Counted from the first letter of the stretch, positions 26,633 to 37,327 are shown. The stretch: DNA of 64,000 nucleotides from Vibrio hepatarius (GCF_011806575.1 NZ_JAATOO010000004.1:124001-188000), one strand, 5' to 3'. Program-made: numbers and translations. The notes: generated by a model from the letters alone, not told the origin.

Positions 26633-29600
26633 TTAGCTGTCATGAACAAGCACGTGCTGGTCCAGCAAAGCCGTCACAATATCTGCCGCGCCACTGCCGA
26701 CAATCGTTAATTGCGGGGCAAGACTTTCAACCAAAATCGTCTGTTCATCACTGCCTGCACCATTGGCGTAGATCGTCAGTTCAATGTGGTCTCCATCCAC
26801 TTTGGCATCAATATTTTCGAGTAACGCATCCATATCCAGCACAGGCTGTTTCAATTCTGGCAACACGTCACGCAGGTCGATTTTGTCACCTTCGGAAAGG
26901 CTGAAATCGGTGATAGTATCGGTCGCACCATTATCAATTTCGTTCCAAATGAAGATATCCATGCCAGCCCCACCTGTGAGTATGTCGGAGCCCACACCAC
27001 CAATCAGCACGTCGTCACCATCCCCACCCACAAGCGTATTATCCCCAGCACCTCCAACCAATCGATCATCACCGCTACCACTGGTTAGATCCTGATTCGA
27101 ACCGCCGATCAGTTGAACATCATCAGTACTTGCCGACAAATCAATCGGGTTGTTCTCGGTCACGACATGGAGGTTAATCTCGACCGGTGCAGACTCCGCG
27201 ACATCGCCATTGCTCTCTTGTGACGTCGCCACCACGTTAATCGTATGCTGACCAACTCCTGTACCTTGTATTTGCAAGTCGTCAATCGCGGCCTGTGGCA
27301 CTATCCATTGGTTGTTGGTTGAATCGAATGTGACCGTCTCCGTTCCACTAAATAATGTTGCGTTATCCGGCACACCGCTAATGACGAGATTAAGCGTTTC
27401 ATTAGCATCGGCTAACTCTGCCACTATTCCCGCCAACATGAACCCGTTTAAAAATCCGGATTCGCTCACCGTGGTGTTTCTCACATACAAAGTCGCTGGG
27501 TCAATTTTTAGCGTCGGCGCGTTGGCAACGGGTGTCACCGAAATCGGATAACTCACAGTGCTTGTTTCAATCGCAATTCCAGAAGGATTGCCGTTGTCTT
27601 TCGCCACTACGGTTAAATTAATCGTATCGACTGGCGAGTAACTCGCGTCGAGGAAGACGCCGTTTGGAGCAATTGGCGTATCGATTAGCGCATTCACCGC
27701 CGCCAACGAACCCGTTAACGTAATAGAGTCGGTGCCGTTTCCCGTAACCGTCACTTCCTCTGGTGCGGTTTGAGAAACCGAAAGCGTACCGTAATCCACG
27801 GATAGAGTGACGATCATCAAATCATCGGCATCGCTATCAACGTAGTCGACATCACTGACGTTAATACCGCTGATAAGCTGAGCCGAACTTTCTTCTACTT
27901 GTGTGGTGATTGAAGAAGAATCAATGATCGGCGCGTCGTTGACGCCATTGACCGTCAGTGTCGCAGAGCCAGTATCTTGTAAGAAGTCGTTCACCCCATT
28001 AGTGGTGCCATTGTCTTCAATCACGTAATTGAAAGTTACTTCACCGTTAAAGTTCGGCTTGGCGTTAAACGTCCACGACACACCATCTAGGTTTGCTATC
28101 AACTCACCTTGCTCTGCCGGCACGGTAATGGAAGTCACGCTCAGTGTATCGCCATCAATGTCACTGCTTGCAGCAATCAGTTGCGCAGCGGTGATCTGGA
28201 TTGAGCCATCTTCGTCGATTTCGCCCAAGTCTAGGTCTCCGGCAACTGGCTGATCATTCACTTCGGTTACATTGATCTCAAAGGTAGTGGTATTGCTGTT
28301 CGAGGTTGATGTATCAGTTGGGTCAACCGCACCATTGTTGCCGCCATCATCGACCGTCGCCGTCACCAAAACAGGACCACCCGAGTTGAGATCATTGCTG
28401 TTTGAATCTGGGGTAAAAACAACGACGCCATTGGCAAGCGCGGTGTTAATGTCCGCCAGCTTACCGCTTATGACTAAGCTACCGTCTGGTTTTAGTGCAA
28501 AGCTCACATCCGGAAAGCTACTCGCTTCAAGAGTGCCTTTATCCACCTGAAGTGTCAGCGTATAAGTCGCGTCTGGGTCATCATAAATGACATCGATGTC
28601 GGCGATTTGGAACTGGTCAATCGCAACACCACCGACCACATCTTCTGTCGTCGCTAGATCGCTGACGTTGACGAATGTCGGTTGGTCATTAACAGGGTCA
28701 ACCGTAAGCTCAACATCAAACTCGCTCTTCGCACCAAGATATTCGTTACCTTGTGCGTCTCTATCCACTGCCTGTAAAGAGATGTGCAGCGGACCATCAA
28801 TACCCAAGGCATTGCCATTATCGCTGTTACGTTCACCGGAGTTAAACACTATCTTATCGATTTGTTGCGCGAGTACATCCAACGTCCAAACATCATTTAC
28901 CGCGTTATACGTCGCCAACGTCGTTCCATCTGGATAGAAAATCTGCGCATCTTCCGGCACATTCGACACTTCAATACGAAGCGTTTCTGGCGCGTTTTCG
29001 CTGTACGTGCCGTTGCCAGTCGCAGACAAGGTGTTGTCTAAGGTTGACGTATCAATAGCAATGTCGATATTGCTGCCTTCTGTGCCCTCAACAGAATCGG
29101 TTGGATCGCTATCGACGGCATCACCAACGGGCGTCACCGTCAGTACAAATTTAGGTAGATTTGTGACTGGCGTTGGCACACCCAGCAAAGATTCCTCGAT
29201 ATACGCGGTGACACCAAACTCTGCCGTACCACTGAAGTTTTTCGGTGGTTGCACGCTAATCGCACTCAGGTCGAGTGTTTCGCCTGCATCTGCTGGTAAT
29301 TTAACGCTCCAAGTACCGCCGCCGTTATTTTTTACTACGTACCCACTTGCCGAGCCAGCACTGAACAAGAAGCCATCAGGCACGTTGGTAAAGGTAATTG
29401 AGACGAACGATTCAGAGCCGTCGGTATCACTGAGTGCGATAGACACTGTTCCTGAATTGCCTAATGAGATGGACTCATCTTCATTACCGCTAATCTCAAT
29501 CGCTTGGCTTGGGTCTGTTCCCGGACCGGAGACAGTGACACTATCCACAACAGGAACAACGTCAAAGCTCACACTGGTCGAGAAGTTATCTGAGTGCTCC

Positions 29601-32600
29601 GCGCTGGTACCCAATTCATTAAACGTCGCGGTATCCGTTACGGTTCCCGACACCAGAATGCTTACGGTATTATCGTCGTTGCCAGTTGGATAGTTGTCTG
29701 CTGGTTTAAAGAGGATGTTATCTAACGCTCCATTCTCAATCTCACTTTCGCTCAATGATAGGGTTGAACCTAAAGCATTGCCCGATTGGTCATAAAACTC
29801 GCCAATCGATGAATCTTCCAGAGTGAGCGTAATACCAGAAAGAACTTCGTGACCACCTTCGACACCCGTTACTTGGTCAACGATCTGATAGCCCAAGTTG
29901 AGCTGAATATAACTGTCTTCGTACCCTACTCGGTCGGCGCCAGCTTGACCATCTTGGTCAATCGGATTCATGTTGGCATCTAATGATCCGACAACATTGA
30001 AAGTCATTTCCGGTTCCGAATCAATGCCATCTTTGACGTCCGCAATCGGATTCACTTTGATAATTACATCACCGGTTTGAACGTTTTCATCGCCGGAGCT
30101 GATATCAGTCGTGATCACCGTGAACGGTAATCTGAAGTCACCTGAATAGTCCTCTGGCAAGTTGAGCAGCAGCCCGTCCAATGCACCAGCAACACCCGTC
30201 GATGAAATGCCTGTTTGGAAGACAAATTTGCCATTAACGAAATCCACTTCGCTGCCAGAGATAGAAATCGGATACTCAACGCCGTCGATGGTCACAGTCT
30301 TATCGATTACAATCGTGACTTCATCGGCTGAATCATCGGCGGCATTAAAACTGATCGCACTTTCTAAATACGGTCCAAGGTCTAATTGAGTATCTTCGGT
30401 GCCTTCAACCACAGTATCAGCCTGAATACTGATTTCCGCTGCAACGTGGTCATTGCCAATAATGACTTCAGGGAACGAGAGGTCAATCGACGTTTCTCTA
30501 ACCACTTTCGCGGTTTGCTCGTTGGTATCCTCGCCCTCATCCAGTACTCTGGTGTAAATCGTCAGCGAAATATCGTTGACGTTACTTGTGCTGTTGTTGT
30601 TTGCGTTGCCATCAAGGTCTAAACCATTCGGTGCGCTGATACTGAATGCCTCTTCGTTGATGATAACCCAACGCCCTTCGCCTTCGTATGCGGCACCAGT
30701 CACCACGAGTTGCGTCAGCACCGCATCAGAAAGAGCCGAGCCATCAGTATTGGTCAGTTGAATAACCACATCTTCTACGCGCTCAACAGATGAGGCATCG
30801 GTTTCGTTGTATTTGATGACATACTCGCCGTCCCACACTTCGTTCCCTGAGCCGTCAGTTTGGGCGTTATCACTGTTGATAGTGAAGCGGAGCTGGCCGT
30901 TGGCATCGGCAACTAGACTACTGTATTCCGTCGTGCCTGCTTCATCCGACACCACTAAGCGATTTTTACTGTCTTCTGGCTCGACAATCGGACGAACCAC
31001 AACGTGCACATCACCAGTAATAGTCGCGGTGACTCGACCACCTTCGCCAACGATTGTGTCGCTGGTGTACTCGTGGTCACGCTCCTCAATCTCGACGACT
31101 GTCGTGAGGTCAAAGTCTGCACTTGAGTCAGCCGGCGGTGTGATCTGAACAAAGTTGTTGCTCAGTGCGATCTGTGTAAACTCTTCAGGTGTTTGACCGT
31201 CCAACGGCGCAATGGTGATGGTTCCCGTCGAACTGTCAAAATTCCAATCCACGTTGCCATTGATATTGACTGTTGCACCATCCGGTACACCATTAATCGT
31301 GATCGAGGTGAAATGTTCATCGCTATCTGAGTAGTCACTACCTTTCGGGTGCCAACCGATATTGATCGCGGAGTCTTCTTTGCCAACACTACGATTGGTG
31401 TATGTCAGTGAGGTATCAATCACCGGTTCCACATTGACGCGAATTTCTTTTTCAAACGTCAGCGTATGCCCGTCATTTTCAGTCACCACGATCGTCCCGA
31501 TAATCGTGATATTTTCAGTTGATGAGTGCGTTGGTTTAATCACAATGCCGGAATTGGCATTTAAATCGGTGATATCGGCTTCATAGATAGGTTTCGACAT
31601 ATCGGGTTTGCCGTCTGCCCCTTTCTCGTAACCAACAAAGTTCAGATTGATCCCCGAACCGTTGCCATCTTCAATCACCACTCCGTCTGGAATATTGGAT
31701 AACAACACCGTAATCGATTCAGAGCTGTCGCTTGGTTTATCAAAAACTTCACCGGAAACAATCTTAAAATCGATTTCCGCTTCACCATTTTCCTGAATCG
31801 TGGTTTCAATCCCTGAAACGTCACCTTCACTGAACTTTGTCCATTGCGAACCGGTAACATGACCTTGTGGTATATCAGCAACACCTTTTACTTCAACATT
31901 GACGGTTTTCGTTCCGAGAACTTTGACGTCAACGTCCAATGTGCCGTCCGATAAGGTCGCGCTGTCTTTCACTACACCCGTCACCTTAAAGCTAAAGTCT
32001 TTGTTGCTGTGTAGCTCAGGATTGACTTCGACGTTGCTCAACTGGTCGTATCGAACCTCAAAATACTCAACACCATCAACTGTGATGGCGGTAATTTGAT
32101 CAGCGCCCGCTCCGACCCAATTTAGCTCTGCATTCTCGGTAATATTTGAAATACGCACGTAGAGTGTTTCAGAACCATCCACATCGACAGACGGGTTCAT
32201 CGCGATCACTTCATCAAGAGTAAACGGCTCATAATTCGGCTCATCACCGATATAGTTTGGATCTGCGATGTTGTCTTCGTTGATCTTAATGCGACTGACA
32301 CTAAAGCGGCCAGCATCAGCGGATGGACGCACATCAATCACTATCTCTTTCGCTTCAGATTGCGCGGTAGATTTATCGGTTGTGCCGTCGTTGTAGGCGT
32401 TGACGGTTTCTTCAGTAACAGCCGTTGCCTCAAGGCGGATCTGACCCGAGAAGTTATCTATCGGATTGATTTCTACGTTATCAATGTCACTGGAAGAAAC
32501 GGTATAAACACCGTCTTGTGGGGTAATAAGCGTGTTGCCGATGAACAACTCAAACTTCCCTTCACCCTCGATGATTTCAAGTTGATAACTGATGGTTTCT

Positions 32601-35600
32601 GGGTTACTGATATCTTGTGTTTCCGCGAGGAGTTTGAGCTCAACATTGCTCTGGTCCTCAGTCACTTGGTATTGATAAGTGCTTTGAGAGTCGTTCCACG
32701 TGGCGATGTCTGCGACACTTTCCACTTCAATTCGGAAATTTGAATTGACGTTATGATCAGGAATCCCATTGTTGTCGATTTGCAGTTGATAGTTGATCTT
32801 AATGCCGTTCTCACCAGTAGAGTAGTTGCGATCCGGCACAAAATAGAGGTTTTCTATCGTCGCAATGGTGTTGTTACCGCTTAATGAGAAGCTCTGTTCA
32901 AGCAGAGACCCATCCATCACTATTTTTCCAGACGTCACCTCTAACTTGTGGAACTCACCATCTTGCTCATAATAGAAAGTTCCGTGGTGTTTATTGGCAT
33001 TTTTCAGCGTTAGCGCACCGATTGCCTCTCCATTATCTTGGTCATACAAGTTCACTTGTAACGCTACTTTGACTGGCGCGTCTGGCAAATCAGTCTGGTT
33101 ATCTTGCGCGTTTTCGAACGCGGGTTCATCACCACTTACGTATGTGATGCTCGAATCGCGTCCCGCATCTTCAAATGTCGTCACTTTAAGTGCGATTGGT
33201 CGTGACTCTCTATCGGTAATGGTGATATCCAGCGGAGCAACCGAGGTATCTAAGTCTCCGTCGGTTGCGGTGAGTTTGACGGTAAAGTTAATCTCATCAC
33301 CATCGTGCTCAAGATAGTTGTTGGCTCTGAACTCCACTTCACCATTTGAGTTGATGCGTAAAATACCCAGCTGACGGGTCTCTTGGCCACCATTACCATC
33401 GTCGGTTTGTTGATAGACATTAATGGTCTGTATACCATCAGACAGTTCAACCGAATCAGAGTACACGCCGCCAGTACCACCAAACACGATCGATGAGCCA
33501 TCTGAGGTCGTCCCTTCAATCTGAGTTAACGCCGCATCGTCTGCGCCTTTATCTGTTTCTGCCGCAAACATATCGATTTTAGAGCCGTTATAACCCTGCC
33601 CCTCTATTCGGGTGATAGTTTGTGTCGTCAGGGTTGGGACATCATCAACGACCGTGATCGGTAGGTTTATTACCGAGCTTTGGTCACCATCATAGTCATT
33701 TGCCTTGATGGTAAAGTTGATCTCTAGTTCGTTCTGTTGATTAGCGTCATCGTGGTCTAGTGGCTTCAATAACGTGAAGGTATAGCTGTTGTCTGACGTA
33801 TCAAACGTCATGGTGAACACGTCACTACCCGAACTGGTTTGTGCGGTGTAGACAAACGTAGTGCCACTGGTTTCTACCGCCGCCCACTCAAGTGGTTCTC
33901 CGCCCGAGGTTAATCCGGATAAGATGGTATCTGCATCGGTCAGTTCATATTCGACCACACCATCCGCGCCCTCAAGCAGAGTAAAGTTGCCCGAGATTTG
34001 CGTGGATTGATTCTGGTCCGAACCGATAGCGGAAATGTCATCTTCATCGACGCGCTTATCCCCTGTCGGCTCTCCTATCACCACTGGCTGATCGTCGAGA
34101 ACTTCAATCGGTAAAGATATAGCGCCCGAAGCATCCATATCGCCATCAATCGCCACCACTTCGAATGGTATTGTCAGGCTGTCTGAGTCTTGTGCATGGT
34201 CTAGCGGTTTAAATTGGGTATAGGTGTAATGACCGTCATCGCCCAACTCAAGGGTGAAGATAACCTGATTACCCGCTACGCCCTGATAAGCCGTACTCAC
34301 AGCATTACCAGCCACTGTAGAAATGGTGACGTCTAGCCCGCCGGATTTGAGACCGCTTTCGGTATTGCTAATGTTAGTCAGTTGATAAGCCACAACCCCA
34401 TCGGCACCTTGGGTGGTTTCAAACCAACCTTGCGCAATGGAAGTCGAGCCGGCAGATTGCGAACCTCCGCTGATTTCTTTCTCATCAACGCTTAATTCGC
34501 TACCGCTGGCGAGGTTATCAATGATGGGAACATCATCTGCAATCGTCACTTTCAGTGGCTTAGTCGCCGACTCGTCACCGTCACTATCGACCGCATAAAC
34601 AGGTAAATCAAAGCTTAAGGTGTTGTAGCCATTGGCATCGGCGTGGTTTAGCGCCTCAAGTAAGGTGAAGGTGTATTGACCTTTGACACTCGCATCAAAG
34701 TCCAACGTAAAGACTGGGTTTTCTGCGCCGGTCGATGGGTTAATAGTAAAGCCGAGGTACTTACCTGAGTCGACAGGCTCTTCACGCAATTGCACGACGA
34801 GTCCGTCAGAAGTCAGCGCATCATCGGTGTTGAATTGGCTGGTATCAAGACGGAAATGGTCGATATGGTCGCTGCCTTCGGTAAAGCTAACGGTATTCGT
34901 CGATGACACGGGGGTTGCACCGCCGATAGAGCCGTCGGCAAGGAGTGTCTCAGACACGCTCACACTTGGAACCGTATCGATAATCGGGTTCGCACCGTCT
35001 GTGATAGTCAGTGTGACCGTCGTCGTTTGCGCATCGTTATCAAAGTCGCTTGAGGTCACTACGATGGTTTTAACGATGTCTCCGCTCGAATGGTCTAAAT
35101 CGCTGGCTGGCTCAAAACGCATTCTGCCTTCGAGAGTGATGTACAACGTTCCTTCGGTAAAGCCAAAGGCTTGTTCACCTGAGGCATCCAAATCCAGCGT
35201 TCTGGTTTCATTGCCAAACATGATTTTCGTGATGATGGCTCCGTCCGCGCTCTGCTCTGAAAAAAGCTCCATTGTCGCGGTGCTTTCAGCCTCTAGGGTG
35301 CCAAGGGTCGGTTCGACAATCGTCCAATTGCCACCTTGCATCAGGTGAACGTCATCTTCAATCGTCACTTGCAGCGGCTTCATTACCGAGTCATCACCGT
35401 CGCTGTCGACCGCATACACAGGTAAGTCAAAACTTAAGATGTTATTACCGCTGGCATCAGCATGGTCGAGCGCTTCAAGCAAAGTAAAGGTGTATTGGCC
35501 TTTGACACTTGCGTTGAAATTCAGTGTAAAAATGTCAGTTTCAGCGCCTGTCGATGGGTCAACGGTAAAGCCTAGGTACTCGCCAGAATCGGCAGGCTCT

Positions 35601-36817
35601 TCACGCAATTGCACCGTCAAACCGCCTGAAGTCAGCGCTCCGTCCGTGTTAAATTCACTGCTTTCAAGGCGGAAGTGGTTGATATAGTCGCCACCTTCAC
35701 TGAAAGAGATAGTGTCCGTGACAAACACCGCACCACCACTAGGAGACGAACCTTGCTCAAGCATTGACTCCGAAAGCTCAACACTCGATGTCGCGTCAAT
35801 TTGAGGATCTGGCCCGTCGCCAATCGTCACTTGAGCGTTGATCGGCGCTTGAATTAAGTTGCCGCCACTGTCTTTACCTTCAATATTAAACTGAATGGAA
35901 ATCTGGTCGTTTGAGAACGATACTTGGCCTCCACCGACTGACGGCAGATGGTCAATAGGCTGAAATATCGAGGTGGTCAATTCTAAGTTGACGTTTTTGC
36001 CGACGTTTTGCGTATCGATATCAATACGCAAAACTTCTTCTCCTTGAGACACACCAACGATCGCGTTTTCCGCCGCATCATAAGTAAACGAAACAGCCTG
36101 TCCGTTTGACGTGATATCGCTATTGAGCTCAGTCAGTAGTGAAGAGAGCGAGAGTGTTTGTGGTACAAAAGAGGTGGCATCAAGCGGCAGGTCACCTGCG
36201 GAGATAATGACCGAACTAGACACGGATTGCGGATAGGTTTCTAAAGAGATTGAGCCTTCGACAAGAGAGCCACTGATGCTTTCACCACCAGCAGCAAACG
36301 CCAATGAACGGCCATCCTCATCACGCTGATTAAACTCATCTCGCGGAATGCCTTGGGTTTCGAAGAAAGTACTCGCAAGCACTTCTGCACCATTGTATTC
36401 GATGGTAACAAACCCAGCATTAGCCGAACCTGTTACGGTTCCACCCGCTGCGGTTGCTTCGAGTAATTCGGTCGGGTCGACACCATCGAGAATCGCTTCT
36501 TGAATCGCCGCGATATCGATTTCGTCCGTCGCTGCATTCGCAAGTTGCTGTGGATCAACGCTCAACTCACCTGAAACAGGAGTGCTAACCCAACCTCCTT
36601 GTTCGTTGCCACAACCTACACAGTTCTGACCCTGTGCGATCAAGTGCTCGGAGGTGTCTACCAGTACACTAGACTGATTAATCGTAATGACAATTTCATT
36701 CTTTTGAATCACATCGCCTTCGGTAACTCTGCGCGGACTGCCATCGACTTTGACCACAATAACGTCACCAACGACTTCTACCACTTTTGCGGTTTGGCGA
36801 GATACTTCTACGTCCAT
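26633..36817 (-). CDS. Giant LapA-like RTX adhesin (retention module, T1SS-143/cadherin-like repeats, VCA0849-type secretion signal)
   Basis: A 3,394-residue secreted adhesin. The N-terminal retention module (about 1-120, with CVGC at 66-69) ends in LLEATAAGGTV; Ala123-Ala124 form the di-alanine site cut by LapG-type proteases. It should plug the outer-membrane pore and hold the protein on the surface until low c-di-GMP allows cleavage. The middle is a chain of Ig/cadherin-like repeats; at least two T1SS-143 repeats share GQYTFTLLEAL and LSFDLPVYAVDSDGD, followed later by tandem-95/cadherin-type domains. RTX calcium nonapeptides (SGSGDDRLVGGAGDNTLVGG onward) lie about 3246-3290, then the VCA0849-type C-terminal target (IFIWNEIDNG..TITDFSLSEGD). 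AGGAG at proper spacing sets ATG 36817; a GTG lies six bases upstream. No T1SS, LapD or LapG gene is in the window. Confidence 0.93.
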   Translation of the reverse strand: MDVEVSRQTAKVVEVVGDVIVVKVDGSPRRVTEGDVIQKNEIVITINQSSVLVDTSEHLIAQGQNCVGCGNEQGGWVSTPVSGELSVDPQQLANAATDEIDIAAIQEAILDGVDPTELLEATAAGGTVTGSANAGFVTIEYNGAEVLASTFFETQGIPRDEFNQRDEDGRSLAFAAGGESISGSLVEGSISLETYPQSVSSSVIISAGDLPLDATSFVPQTLSLSSLLTELNSDITSNGQAVSFTYDAAENAIVGVSQGEEVLRIDIDTQNVGKNVNLELTTSIFQPIDHLPSVGGGQVSFSNDQISIQFNIEGKDSGGNLIQAPINAQVTIGDGPDPQIDATSSVELSESMLEQGSSPSGGAVFVTDTISFSEGGDYINHFRLESSEFNTDGALTSGGLTVQLREEPADSGEYLGFTVDPSTGAETDIFTLNFNASVKGQYTFTLLEALDHADASGNNILSFDLPVYAVDSDGDDSVMKPLQVTIEDDVHLMQGGNWTIVEPTLGTLEAESTATMELFSEQSADGAIITKIMFGNETRTLDLDASGEQAFGFTEGTLYITLEGRMRFEPASDLDHSSGDIVKTIVVTSSDFDNDAQTTTVTLTITDGANPIIDTVPSVSVSETLLADGSIGGATPVSSTNTVSFTEGSDHIDHFRLDTSQFNTDDALTSDGLVVQLREEPVDSGKYLGFTINPSTGAENPVFTLDFDASVKGQYTFTLLEALNHADANGYNTLSFDLPVYAVDSDGDESATKPLKVTIADDVPIIDNLASGSELSVDEKEISGGSQSAGSTSIAQGWFETTQGADGVVAYQLTNISNTESGLKSGGLDVTISTVAGNAVSTAYQGVAGNQVIFTLELGDDGHYTYTQFKPLDHAQDSDSLTIPFEVVAIDGDMDASGAISLPIEVLDDQPVVIGEPTGDKRVDEDDISAIGSDQNQSTQISGNFTLLEGADGVVEYELTDADTILSGLTSGGEPLEWAAVETSGTTFVYTAQTSSGSDVFTMTFDTSDNSYTFTLLKPLDHDDANQQNELEINFTIKANDYDGDQSSVINLPITVVDDVPTLTTQTITRIEGQGYNGSKIDMFAAETDKGADDAALTQIEGTTSDGSSIVFGGTGGVYSDSVELSDGIQTINVYQQTDDGNGGQETRQLGILRINSNGEVEFRANNYLEHDGDEINFTVKLTATDGDLDTSVAPLDITITDRESRPIALKVTTFEDAGRDSSITYVSGDEPAFENAQDNQTDLPDAPVKVALQVNLYDQDNGEAIGALTLKNANKHHGTFYYEQDGEFHKLEVTSGKIVMDGSLLEQSFSLSGNNTIATIENLYFVPDRNYSTGENGIKINYQLQIDNNGIPDHNVNSNFRIEVESVADIATWNDSQSTYQYQVTEDQSNVELKLLAETQDISNPETISYQLEIIEGEGKFELFIGNTLITPQDGVYTVSSSDIDNVEINPIDNFSGQIRLEATAVTEETVNAYNDGTTDKSTAQSEAKEIVIDVRPSADAGRFSVSRIKINEDNIADPNYIGDEPNYEPFTLDEVIAMNPSVDVDGSETLYVRISNITENAELNWVGAGADQITAITVDGVEYFEVRYDQLSNVEVNPELHSNKDFSFKVTGVVKDSATLSDGTLDVDVKVLGTKTVNVEVKGVADIPQGHVTGSQWTKFSEGDVSGIETTIQENGEAEIDFKIVSGEVFDKPSDSSESITVLLSNIPDGVVIEDGNGSGINLNFVGYEKGADGKPDMSKPIYEADITDLNANSGIVIKPTHSSTENITIIGTIVVTENDGHTLTFEKEIRVNVEPVIDTSLTYTNRSVGKEDSAINIGWHPKGSDYSDSDEHFTSITINGVPDGATVNINGNVDWNFDSSTGTITIAPLDGQTPEEFTQIALSNNFVQITPPADSSADFDLTTVVEIEERDHEYTSDTIVGEGGRVTATITGDVHVVVRPIVEPEDSKNRLVVSDEAGTTEYSSLVADANGQLRFTINSDNAQTDGSGNEVWDGEYVIKYNETDASSVERVEDVVIQLTNTDGSALSDAVLTQLVVTGAAYEGEGRWVIINEEAFSISAPNGLDLDGNANNNSTSNVNDISLTIYTRVLDEGEDTNEQTAKVVRETSIDLSFPEVIIGNDHVAAEISIQADTVVEGTEDTQLDLGPYLESAISFNAADDSADEVTIVIDKTVTIDGVEYPISISGSEVDFVNGKFVFQTGISSTGVAGALDGLLLNLPEDYSGDFRLPFTVITTDISSGDENVQTGDVIIKVNPIADVKDGIDSEPEMTFNVVGSLDANMNPIDQDGQAGADRVGYEDSYIQLNLGYQIVDQVTGVEGGHEVLSGITLTLEDSSIGEFYDQSGNALGSTLSLSESEIENGALDNILFKPADNYPTGNDDNTVSILVSGTVTDTATFNELGTSAEHSDNFSTSVSFDVVPVVDSVTVSGPGTDPSQAIEISGNEDESISLGNSGTVSIALSDTDGSESFVSITFTNVPDGFLFSAGSASGYVVKNNGGGTWSVKLPADAGETLDLSAISVQPPKNFSGTAEFGVTAYIEESLLGVPTPVTNLPKFVLTVTPVGDAVDSDPTDSVEGTEGSNIDIAIDTSTLDNTLSATGNGTYSENAPETLRIEVSNVPEDAQIFYPDGTTLATYNAVNDVWTLDVLAQQIDKIVFNSGERNSDNGNALGIDGPLHISLQAVDRDAQGNEYLGAKSEFDVELTVDPVNDQPTFVNVSDLATTEDVVGGVAIDQFQIADIDVIYDDPDATYTLTLQVDKGTLEASSFPDVSFALKPDGSLVISGKLADINTALANGVVVFTPDSNSNDLNSGGPVLVTATVDDGGNNGAVDPTDTSTSNSNTTTFEINVTEVNDQPVAGDLDLGEIDEDGSIQITAAQLIAASSDIDGDTLSVTSITVPAEQGELIANLDGVSWTFNAKPNFNGEVTFNYVIEDNGTTNGVNDFLQDTGSATLTVNGVNDAPIIDSSSITTQVEESSAQLISGINVSDVDYVDSDADDLMIVTLSVDYGTLSVSQTAPEEVTVTGNGTDSITLTGSLAAVNALIDTPIAPNGVFLDASYSPVDTINLTVVAKDNGNPSGIAIETSTVSYPISVTPVANAPTLKIDPATLYVRNTTVSESGFLNGFMLAGIVAELADANETLNLVISGVPDNATLFSGTETVTFDSTNNQWIVPQAAIDDLQIQGTGVGQHTINVVATSQESNGDVAESAPVEINLHVVTENNPIDLSASTDDVQLIGGSNQDLTSGSGDDRLVGGAGDNTLVGGDGDDVLIGGVGSDILTGGAGMDIFIWNEIDNGATDTITDFSLSEGDKIDLRDVLPELKQPVLDMDALLENIDAKVDGDHIELTIYANGAGSDEQTILVESLAPQLTIVGSGAADIVTALLDQHVLVHDS
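34531..34862 (-). repeat. Copy 1 of a diverged direct repeat inside the adhesin gene
   Basis: This about 332-bp segment and the one 819 bp away (35350-35681) encode closely similar T1SS-143 repeat halves, both containing VQLREEP, YLGFT, GQYTFTLLEAL and LSFDLPVYAVDSDGD. By eye the nucleotide identity is roughly 80%; I could not compute it. Confidence 0.75.
35350..35681 (-). repeat. Copy 2 of the diverged direct repeat inside the adhesin gene
   Basis: Partner of the segment at 34531-34862. The offset of 819 bp is a multiple of three, so recombination between copies would delete 273 residues in frame. Confidence 0.75.
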
Positions 36818-37327
36818 AAACACTCCTAACTTCGCTTATTACCAGCGGCAATACTTTTAATACTTTGTCACTATCTAGTGGACAAAATAGCAAAACATGC
36901 TGTCAAAATCCGTGATTTAGCACGTTTCAAAAACGACCGCACACAAACATAAGCATTTGTTATATAACGAATTTATTCGACGCATAGTTTATTTCCCTGA
37001 GTAATTGTGTTGGCATTCTCATATTTAAGATATGAATTACCCAGGTAGAGATAAAAATAGGTTTAGAAAACAACCACTAAACCTAAACACCTTGCTCAAG
37101 AAATGAGTGAGAATCTGGATACACGGAGGATGGCGTTAGGCGAGATTGGAACGGCTTGTAACGGGACGCGATGATAGCAATATTCAACTTTAACTAAGCT
37201 TTAGGCTGCTTTGCCTATTGATAAACATTTGATGGGCAATCTTTGAGCGATTGAGTCGTTTTAACGATTAATTTCACTAAAGTTTCTTCTCTTTGAGTCG
37301 CTATAAAAGCATCAAACGAGGGTGTAT
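36818..37327. other. Intergenic region between the adhesin gene and the unknown 37328 gene
   Basis: About 510 bases between divergent genes, without a convincing coding frame. It contains the adhesin promoter and leader, a strong terminator-like hairpin oriented toward the adhesin gene (separate entry), and near 37300 TATAAA, which may be the -10 of the plus-strand gene. Long for a simple promoter region, so an RNA gene is possible. Confidence 0.55.
37051..37085 (-). terminator. Terminator-like hairpin upstream of the adhesin gene
   Basis: TAGGTTTAG / CTAAACCTA form a perfect 9-bp stem with a 10-base loop; on the minus strand it is followed by TTTTTATC. It lies about 230 bases upstream of the adhesin start in the same orientation. 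There is no gene upstream on that strand for it to terminate, so it ends either a small RNA or a prematurely stopped adhesin leader. Confidence 0.55.

Noticed and set aside
26784..35687. Many open frames on the plus strand opposite the adhesin gene
   Set aside because: They are antisense shadows in other frames of one large coding sequence; none has a ribosome binding site or recognisable domain.
26633..36817. CRISPR array or tandem satellite in the repeat-rich region
   Set aside because: The repeats are long, diverged and lie in one continuous reading frame, so they are protein repeats of the adhesin.
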